64,000 bases of DNA from the NCBI GenBank assembly GCA_017427265.1, contig JAFRTG010000021.1, forward strand, positions 310,001 through 374,000. The letters are read 5' to 3'. A program made the translations under genes and the position numbers. Below the pieces are notes generated by a model that made no database searches, had not been told where the DNA came from, and saw only the letters and a list, made by a program, of their open reading frames with translations. Below are positions 58,375 through 64,000 of this stretch, one piece after another. Positions within the stretch are counted from its first letter, which is position 1. Every line of letters starts with the position of its first letter. The DNA is from Oscillospiraceae bacterium (GTDB lineage: Bacteria; Bacillota; Clostridia; Oscillospirales; Ruminococcaceae).

Positions 58375-58753
58375 GCGTTCCGGAAAAAAGAACGCCGCAG
58401 GACAAAACACACTTTTGTAATATGCATACATGATTATACGATATGTTATATAAAAAAATTTAACTGTCACGGAAATCAGGGCACAAATAAAGCTATGTGA
58501 CACGCTGCCACATAGCTGCAAGGAGAAGTAAAATCAACAAAACATAGGGGGGATTGGGGGATTTGAAACAAGGTTTTACAACCTTGAATATAGTATAACC
58601 TATAAACATAAACAAAAGCTGAATACAAAATGAACATTCTGTGAATTTCAGAAGGGCGCAATGTAAATTGCCGTCGATTTGTACAGGTATTTTCCAGAAT
58701 TGTACAATTGTATTTTTTTCGTGCAATTTCTTATCTTCGTTTGTGAGAATACT
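58375..58753. other. AT-rich gene-free stretch upstream of the esterase gene
   Basis: About 380 bases with clearly lower GC than the rest. It contains one perfect inverted repeat, AGCTATGTG (58491-58499) and CACATAGCT (58509-58517), with a 9-base gap: either a hairpin or an operator. No gene, tRNA or further repeat is seen. Confidence 0.5.
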
Positions 58754-58783
58754 TGACAGAATTCTGTTTTATATGATATGATA
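58754..58783 (+). promoter_or_regulatory. Promoter of the double esterase gene
   Basis: TTGACA (58754-58759), 18 bases, TATGAT (58778-58783), about 75 bases before the ATG. Confidence 0.7.
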
Positions 58784-58860
58784 AAATGACGGGAGTATGA
58801 TATGCCGCATATCAAAAAACAGAAAGGCATATCCGAAATAGAGAACAGGGGGTTCGTTTT

Positions 58861-61821
58861 ATGAAACAGATTTTTCGGAAAGCAGCAGCTTCTGCCGTTT
58901 CACTTGCAATGACGGCAGCGCTGGCGTCCGCCTTTCCGGCGGGCGGCGGCATGGTCGCATCAGCCGCGTCGGATTACTGGAAGTTTGACTTCGGCGGAAA
59001 CGGTGCGGCGTCCGGCTATACCGGCGTCAGCGCGGGCGACGGCTACAACGCCGGCCGCGGCTACGGCTTTTCGTCCGGCTGCAATGTCTCGAATGTCGGG
59101 GCGTCGGGCGGCGGTGCGCTCAGCGATGCCGTGCGCTTCAACAATTCCTCGCCGACCGGCGGAAACACCTTCTGCGCGGATGTGCCGGACGGACTGTATC
59201 AGGTGTCTGTCTGGCTCGGCGACACCAACCGCACGAGCGTGGCGATCGAGGGCATGTATCAGATCATGAACATGACCGGCAACAATGCTTACCACACGCT
59301 GCAGGTTCCGGTCTCCGACGGTCAGCTCAATATCTGCGCCTGCGAGGGCAAAGAGGGCTATCCGTATTCGATCTCCGCGCTGGAAATCAAAAAGATCTCC
59401 GATACCGCAAAGACCAATCCGACGATCTGGGTCTGCGGCGATTCGACGGTCTGCAATTACTATCCGCTCGACACCTCGTCGCAGGCGGGCTGGGCGCAGA
59501 TGCTGCCGCAGTTTATTGATACAAAGCAGTGGCAGGTCATGAACATGGCCGCGTCCGGTCAGTGCGCGAGAGGCTTCCTCGATGCCGGACAGTTCACGGT
59601 CATTGAAAAGAACGGCCAGCCGGGCGATATCTATGTTATCTCCATCGGCATCAACGATACAAACGCGAAGAACAATACCACAGAGCAGCAGTATGCGGAG
59701 CTCATCACGGACATGGCACAGCGCGCCATGAAAAAGGGAATGCGCGTGATCCTTGTCAAGCAGCAGGGACGGAACGGCGACTGTCAGCGCAATCCGCTGC
59801 TGACGAGCCGCTGGTACAACAATGCGCTGGATCCGATCGGCGCAAGCCTCGGCATTGAGGTCGTCAATCTGTTTGAGCTCTGGCAGAATTACTGCCTGAC
59901 AAAGTCTGCGGACGAGGTCAGCAGCATGTATCTGGATGACGGTCTGCACCCGAACCGCAAGGGCGCGACGGTGCTGGCGCAGCTCATGGCAGATGCGATC
60001 AATTCCGGCAGCAGTCCTTCCGGGCCGCAGGGCGAAGAATTCCCGGCGGGCAAAACGGTCATGTTCCGGAACCTCGAATCCGGCATGTATCTGACCGCAG
60101 AGGGCGGCACGGCTGCCGACGGCACCAATGTCTCCCAGAGCAGCGACGATACGCCTTCGGCAAAGAATCTCTGGAAGTTTGTGCCGGCCGGCGACGAGCA
60201 GGAATACTATATATATTCTATGGTCGGTGACGGAAACAGCTATCTGCTGGATGTGGAGGATGCCAAAACCGAAAACGGCACAAACATCGGCATCTGGAGC
60301 AAGACGAATTCCGATGCGCAGAAGTTCAAAATCGTGAAGGACGGCAATTACTATCATATTGCGACTGCCGTGACGAATTACCGCAGCTATATCGGCATCT
60401 GGGCGGGCTCGCACGAGGAAAAGGGCAATGCGATCGAATGGGAAAACGACGGCACTGATAACCAGAAGTGGTCAGTCGTGGATCCGCAGTTTGCCGAAGA
60501 TCTTGTGAAGCTGCCGGGCGATCTGGACGATGACGGCGCCGTGACGGCCAAGGATCTGACGCTGCTCAAGCGCCTGACCGGAGCATCGGATGTGCCGTAT
60601 TCGTTCCTTCAGGCCGCAGACCTGAACAGCGATTTCAAGATTGATGCTTCGGATGTGAAGCGGATGACAGATGCGCTCAGCGGCGAAGCGGAGCCGTTTG
60701 CGGATCCGAAGTACGCTGCATCCGAGCAGATAATTACCGCGGGCGTCCGTGAGAATACGAATGCGGGCTTTGCCTATCGGGACTATCTGAATCTCGACAA
60801 CACGACGGAGAGCAGTGTGGTGTTCTCGGTCAATGTGCCGAAGACCGGAAATTATCTCTGCACATTCCGCATTGCAAACGGTTCGGCAAATGACCGTGCA
60901 ATGATGATCGGCATTGAAGGCGTAACGGAAAAGTGGCTGCAGAGCTTCCTGACGACGGGCGCGTGGACGACGTGGGAGGAGCGCGGCATCGTGCTGCCGA
61001 TGAAGGCCGGCCGCAACTTCATTCAGCTGAAATCCAATACGTCGGAGGGCGGCCCGAATTTTGACTATCTGGAGATGACCTATACGGACGAACCGGTTGC
61101 GCAGCCCTATGACGGCTCGCAGCAGCAGAATCCCGTGACCTCTGACCGTCCGGTCGTGTATGTGGCATCGGATTCCACGGCGCAGTCCTACGGCGCTTCC
61201 TATGCACCGCAGCAGGGCTGGGGCTATTATCTGGGGGACAATTTCACGGACAGCGTAACGGTTTCCAATCACTCGATTGCCGGCAGAAGCTCCAAGAGCT
61301 TCTATGACAACGGCCGCCTGAACACGATTCTGGACAGCATCAAGGCGGGGGATTACCTGATTGTCTGCTTCGGCATCAATGACGGCGCGGCAAGCAAGCC
61401 GGAGCGTTATGCGCCGGTCTGCAACAATGCGGACAATCCGACGGAAGGCTCGTTCGAGTATTACATGACATACTATATTAAAGGCGCGCTGGAAAAGAAT
61501 GCCACGCCGATTCTGATGAGCCCGTCGCTTTCGATCAAGGGCGCGTCACAGCCGTTCAAGGCGGGCTACCGCAACATTGATTCGGCCTGTGCGGCACTTG
61601 CGCGAAAGTACAATATTCCGTATTTCGATCTGAATGCGGCGATGGTTTCCTCGTTCAATAATCTGCCGTATGATACGGTATACCGGTATTATATGGGTTC
61701 GACGGTGCAGGACGGCACGGATTTCACGCACTTCACGGAGAGCGGCGCGCAGGCGACTGCGAAAATCATTTGTGACGGCATCAAAAATATGAATATTGAC
61801 CTTTCCAAGTACGTGAAATGA
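58861..61821 (+). CDS. Secreted double SGNH/CE12-like esterase with internal dockerin
   Basis: 986 residues with a signal peptide (about 1-36). Order: N-terminal beta domain (38-180); first SGNH hydrolase (about 186-382; Ser in CGDSTV, Asn in GINDTNA, Asp/His in DDGLHPN); ricin-B-like lectin domain (about 393-545, with paired LWKF/NQKW repeats); dockerin (about 550-610: DLDDDGAVTAKDLTLLKRL and DLNSDFKIDASDVKRM, two calcium loops); CBM35-like domain (about 620-745); and a second SGNH hydrolase (about 763-985; Ser in SDSTAQ, Asn in FGINDGA, DFTHFTESG). Both catalytic domains look active. The fold and motifs match rhamnogalacturonan acetylesterases (CE12), so it probably deacetylates pectin or xylan. 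The mid-protein dockerin is unusual. Confidence 0.9.
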   Translation: MKQIFRKAAASAVSLAMTAALASAFPAGGGMVASAASDYWKFDFGGNGAASGYTGVSAGDGYNAGRGYGFSSGCNVSNVGASGGGALSDAVRFNNSSPTGGNTFCADVPDGLYQVSVWLGDTNRTSVAIEGMYQIMNMTGNNAYHTLQVPVSDGQLNICACEGKEGYPYSISALEIKKISDTAKTNPTIWVCGDSTVCNYYPLDTSSQAGWAQMLPQFIDTKQWQVMNMAASGQCARGFLDAGQFTVIEKNGQPGDIYVISIGINDTNAKNNTTEQQYAELITDMAQRAMKKGMRVILVKQQGRNGDCQRNPLLTSRWYNNALDPIGASLGIEVVNLFELWQNYCLTKSADEVSSMYLDDGLHPNRKGATVLAQLMADAINSGSSPSGPQGEEFPAGKTVMFRNLESGMYLTAEGGTAADGTNVSQSSDDTPSAKNLWKFVPAGDEQEYYIYSMVGDGNSYLLDVEDAKTENGTNIGIWSKTNSDAQKFKIVKDGNYYHIATAVTNYRSYIGIWAGSHEEKGNAIEWENDGTDNQKWSVVDPQFAEDLVKLPGDLDDDGAVTAKDLTLLKRLTGASDVPYSFLQAADLNSDFKIDASDVKRMTDALSGEAEPFADPKYAASEQIITAGVRENTNAGFAYRDYLNLDNTTESSVVFSVNVPKTGNYLCTFRIANGSANDRAMMIGIEGVTEKWLQSFLTTGAWTTWEERGIVLPMKAGRNFIQLKSNTSEGGPNFDYLEMTYTDEPVAQPYDGSQQQNPVTSDRPVVYVASDSTAQSYGASYAPQQGWGYYLGDNFTDSVTVSNHSIAGRSSKSFYDNGRLNTILDSIKAGDYLIVCFGINDGAASKPERYAPVCNNADNPTEGSFEYYMTYYIKGALEKNATPILMSPSLSIKGASQPFKAGYRNIDSACAALARKYNIPYFDLNAAMVSSFNNLPYDTVYRYYMGSTVQDGTDFTHFTESGAQATAKIICDGIKNMNIDLSKYVK

Positions 61822-61882
61822 CAGAGGCGTCTCCGGCAGAATGACAGCTTGCTTTCCATGCAAGCCTGAGCAAGAAAGAGAA

Positions 61883-61938
61883 AATGGTGAACAGGATTGA
61901 CACGGTTTTCCGCGTTCTTTCCTGTTCACCATTGTTTT
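61883..61938 (+). terminator. Terminator of the double esterase gene
   Basis: AATGGTGAACAGGA (61883-61896) and TCCTGTTCACCATT (61920-61933) form a perfect 14-bp stem with a 23-base loop, followed by GTTTTTG. Confidence 0.85.
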
Positions 61939-61979
61939 TGCTGTTTGCGTTTTACGATTTTGCAGAGTGCGGGCGCGGT

Positions 61980-62340
61980 GAGTGAATTTGGCCGCTGTTT
62001 TGTGCGAAGGGCTGCCGCCCTTTGGAACCTGCTTGAACCATAACACAGGGCTCCCGCCCTGTGAACCCGGACGCGCAGAAAGCTGCGCGGCGACTTCGTC
62101 GGCGCTGCGCTTTCTGCGCGCTGCGAATCTCTCTGCGATTCGCCTGGGGACGCCCTCTCTTACAGGGCTTCCCCCTTCCAAAAACGATCCGCAGGATCGT
62201 TTTTGAAATTCCCCCTTGCGGTGCGCCTGACGATGGGAGAGTTTCGCACTCTGCGGAGTGCGACTTAGGGCTCTGCCCTAAGAACCTGCCAGCTTTTTGT
62301 AAAAAGCTGGACCAAAAACTTTAGTTTGGGGCGGGTATGC
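61980..62340. repeat. Hairpin-rich intergenic repeat, copy B (core 62240-62330)
   Basis: A run of short inverted repeats: AGGGCTGCCGCCCT, CAGGGCTCCCGCCCTG, GCGCAGAAAGC with GCTTTCTGCGC, AAAAACGATCCGCAGGATCG with its TTTTT, GCACTCTGCGGAGTGC, TAGGGCTCTGCCCTA and AGCTTTTTGTAAAAAGCT. The last three modules and the trailing GACCAAAAACTTTA are shared with 31250-31370. No coding potential is seen. Confidence 0.7.
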
Positions 62341-62362
62341 GTCGGTATTTGCTTTGCGGATA

Positions 62363-62726
62363 GCTTTAGCATTGGGTGAGGTTACGTCACAGAAGCCGCG
62401 TCAGCGGCGTGATGGTGAAAAGATGGGGGGCTCCGCTGCCGCCCTCCGGAGGGAATTGGCTGTCGGCACTGCCGACCGGCGGGCTTTAGCCATTGGGAGA
62501 AGTTACGTCACAGAAGCCGCGCCAGCGGCGTGATGGTGAAATGATGGGGGAGCTCCGCTGCCGCCCTCCGGAGGGAATTGGCTGTCGGCACTGCCGACTG
62601 GCGGGCTTTAGCCATTGGGAGAAGTTACGTCACAGAAGCCGCGCCAGCGGCGTGAATTTGTTTCATTGGGAGAGCTCCGCTGCCGTCCTCCGGAGGGAAT
62701 TGGCTGTCGGCACTGCCGACCGACAG
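62363..62726. repeat. Three tandem copies of a 120-122 base unit
   Basis: Units start at 62363, 62483 and 62605, each with GCTTTAGC. Shared parts are a GTTACGTCACAGAAGCCGCG block, a GCCGC/GCGGC hairpin, GCTCCGCTGCCG, the palindrome CCTCCGGAGG, and TTGGCTGTCGGCACTGCCGA. Units 1 and 2 are nearly identical; unit 3 has a different segment (AATTTGTTTCATT) in the middle. It lies just past the stop of the coiled-coil gene at 62728 and is non-coding. Confidence 0.9.
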
Positions 62727-62727
62727 C

Positions 62728-63180
62728 TTACCACATGGTGTCGCCGTCGTTGTAGCGGGATTCCTCGGCGTCATAGAAGAACCGCTGCACCTCTTCTTTC
62801 AGCTTGACAGCACGGTTCCGCGTCTCCGCCGAGAGCACATTCATGTCCTCATAGAGATTGTCCATATCGCGGGAGAGAACGTCGGTTGTTTTGTTGAGCG
62901 CAGCGATTGCGTCCTCCTGGTGATCCGCAGATTCATCGAGTGCGTCAGCGCGTTCGGTCAGTGCATCCAGATGCCGCTGAATGCTGCGGAGCGTGTTCTG
63001 AATTGTTTTCTGCTCCTCGCGGAGCTCCTGCTGCGCGTTTTCCAGTGCCGTAACGGTTTCCGCGAGCGTTTTGACGGATTCCGCCGTCCGCAGCAGCTGC
63101 GCGGAGAGCTTTCCGTTTTGCTTTTCGAGTTCCTCGTTCTGGGTTTCCAGCTCTGAAAGCCGGAGTGTCAGGTCGTCCAT
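62728..63180 (-). CDS. Cytosolic coiled-coil protein, unknown
   Basis: 150 residues from the ATG at 63180, which has GAGGAGG eight bases before. Nearly the whole length (about 5-130) is predicted coiled coil with heptad Leu/Ala (LRLSELETQNEELEKQNGKL, ALENAQQELREEQK). No signal peptide or membrane span. The tail (about 130-150) is aromatic and acidic (VQRFFYDAEESRYNDGD). It has its own consensus promoter and lies beside a three-copy tandem repeat. No family assignment. Confidence 0.7.
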   Translation of the reverse strand: MDDLTLRLSELETQNEELEKQNGKLSAQLLRTAESVKTLAETVTALENAQQELREEQKTIQNTLRSIQRHLDALTERADALDESADHQEDAIAALNKTTDVLSRDMDNLYEDMNVLSAETRNRAVKLKEEVQRFFYDAEESRYNDGDTMW

Positions 63181-63241
63181 GCAGATGCGCCTCCTCATTG
63201 CCGAAATGCCGCGGCTGTCATGCAGCTGCGTATCTGCTACT

Positions 63242-63270
63242 ATTATAAAATATTCGGCAGATGATGTCAA
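63242..63270 (-). promoter_or_regulatory. Consensus promoter of the coiled-coil gene
   Basis: Minus-strand TTGACA (63270-63265), 17 bases, TATAAT (63247-63242). Both boxes match consensus. Confidence 0.9.
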
Positions 63271-63302
63271 GCGTTTTGCAAAAATTGCGGTCACATCAGG
63301 TG

Positions 63303-63641
63303 TCATTCTGCAATATAATACTGCAGAACATGCCGCAGACGTTCCCGTGCCCGTTTGAGCGTCCGGGAGACGGTCGCAATGTTGACACCGTTCTGCTCCG
63401 CGATTTCACGCATGGTCAGCGTTTCCTCATAATAAAGGTGCAGATATTTGCGCTGACATGGCGTCAGCTCATGTTCCCAGGCCTGCCGGAGCGCTCTGTG
63501 AAGCCTTGTGCGGCCGTTATCCTGTTCCGGAAAGAGCGATTCCTCTGTGCGGCGTGCAAGTCTGCGGACAATTTCCGGGTCGTAGGCAAAAACTTCTTCT
63601 TTCAGGCGCCGCCGCCGGCGCAGTGCACGGGCGATCAGCAC
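63303..63641 (-). CDS. Short sigma-70 region 4-like DNA-binding protein
   Basis: About 112 residues. The C-terminal half is a sigma-70 region 4 type helix-turn-helix: LTPCQRKYLHLYYEETLTMREIA, NGVNIATVSRTLKRARERL. There is no region 2, so it is not a complete sigma factor; it could be an anti-sigma-like or YlxM-type regulator. The N-terminal half is Arg-rich. The start is uncertain: GTG at 63641 (one base after AGGAGG), with no in-frame ATG at a good distance. It overlaps the end of the upstream gene by seven bases, so coupling is likely. Confidence 0.72.
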   Translation of the reverse strand: MLIARALRRRRRLKEEVFAYDPEIVRRLARRTEESLFPEQDNGRTRLHRALRQAWEHELTPCQRKYLHLYYEETLTMREIAEQNGVNIATVSRTLKRARERLRHVLQYYIAE

Positions 63642-63910
63642 ACCTCCTTTTCGGCGTAGACGCGGATGCTGCACATCGCATACAGCAGATCGGTATGTTC
63701 TTCACACAGCAGTGCAATGCGTTTTTCGAGTACGGTCTGTGTACGGGCGGATTCTGCTGTTCCGAGTCTGCTGCGCCGCAGCTGCCGGAGCTCGGCGCGC
63801 AGCAGCACAATCCGGCTGTGAACGGACTTTGCTGCCTGTTCATACTGTGCCAGCATCCTTGTATAGGGCATGTTCCTTGCCCACGGCTGGTCTTTTTTGA
63901 CAGTGTACAT
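63635..63910 (-). CDS. Small helical protein of unknown function
   Basis: 91 residues from the ATG at 63910, which has AAGGAGG 11 bases before. It is all-helical with Arg/Leu-rich coiled segments (RIVLLRAELRQLRRSRLG, TVLEKRIALLCEEHTDLLYAM) and no signal or known domain. It is the first gene of a two-gene unit with the sigma-region-4-like protein, whose start overlaps its stop. The pairing recalls small phage-type regulator pairs, but no other phage gene is visible before the window ends. Confidence 0.65.
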   Translation of the reverse strand: MYTVKKDQPWARNMPYTRMLAQYEQAAKSVHSRIVLLRAELRQLRRSRLGTAESARTQTVLEKRIALLCEEHTDLLYAMCSIRVYAEKEVC

Positions 63911-63959
63911 GATGCATTCCTCCTTGCTGAAACAGAAAAAGAACATTCGTTCTACTCTT

Positions 63960-63988
63960 ATTGTACCAGATTTCCGCTTCTTTGTCAA
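63960..63988 (-). promoter_or_regulatory. Promoter of the 63635-63910 / 63303 pair
   Basis: Minus-strand TTGACA (63988-63983), 17 bases, TACAAT (63965-63960). Confidence 0.85.
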
Positions 63989-64000
63989 GCAGTAAACATG

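Noticed and set aside
62363-62726. CRISPR array
   Set aside because: The repeat unit is about 120 bases with no unique spacers, and no cas gene is nearby.

Overview
The window is chromosomal DNA from a Gram-positive, anaerobic Clostridia-type bacterium, most likely a Ruminococcus-like member of the Oscillospiraceae/Ruminococcaceae. This is an inference. It rests on a GC content visibly above 50%, a dockerin-bearing carbohydrate esterase, a T-box upstream of valS, the hfq-sepF-divIVA and miaB-mutS-mutL-miaA gene orders, and housekeeping promoters of the form TTGACA-17-TATAAT. No phage, insertion sequence, plasmid or CRISPR array was seen. Most of the window is ordinary core genome, with long antisense ORFs produced by the high GC content.

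Layout. 1-995: 5' part of a secreted protein on the minus strand with a duplicated beta-rich module. 1285-4068: a TrpR-like regulator, two SAM methyltransferases and hslO. 4172-4501: tRNA genes Val-Asp-Gly-Cys behind a consensus promoter. 4641-8988 (minus): an unknown anchored protein, a membrane HD-GYP protein and a radical SAM protein of the photolyase-lyase type. 9201-11143: a flavodoxin and a radical SAM protein with a C-terminal nucleotidyltransferase-like domain. 11385-22668: a long repair and tRNA-modification cluster (miaB, endonuclease V, ylbF-like, mutS, mutL, several unknown genes, miaA, hfq). 22674-28238: a division and envelope cluster (HlyD-like protein, yggS, sepF, divIVA, lspA, rluD-like, Nudix). 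28343-31093: pssA, psd and mreB. 31457-36874 (minus): a MacB-type ABC exporter with two different HlyD adaptors. 37063-38037: a SpoIID-like protein. 38179-43128: citrate synthase, a lipoprotein and a two-component system. 43212-49130: yqhQ-like (DUF1385), prmC, recA, recX, rimO and pgsA. 49599-52580: valS with its T-box leader. 52795-52971: a 58-residue membrane peptide. 53140-56768 (minus): a two-component system with an HtrA protease. 57027-58292 (minus): an O-acetylhomoserine sulfhydrylase. 58861-61821: a 986-residue secreted protein with two SGNH esterase domains and an internal dockerin. 62728-63910 (minus): a coiled-coil protein and a small sigma-region-4-like pair.

How the genes fit together. 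mutS, mutL and endonuclease V handle DNA mismatch and deaminated-base repair, and recA/recX handle recombination. miaA and miaB act in sequence on A37 of tRNA. sepF and divIVA belong to septum and pole organisation; mreB follows two phospholipid genes. The two secreted carbohydrate-related proteins at the window ends point to a plant-polysaccharide-degrading, possibly cellulosomal, lifestyle.

The most unusual items are the radical SAM/nucleotidyltransferase fusion, the HlyD adaptor whose coiled-coil hairpin carries an inserted domain of about 175 residues, the double esterase with an internal dockerin, and several hairpin-rich intergenic repeats.
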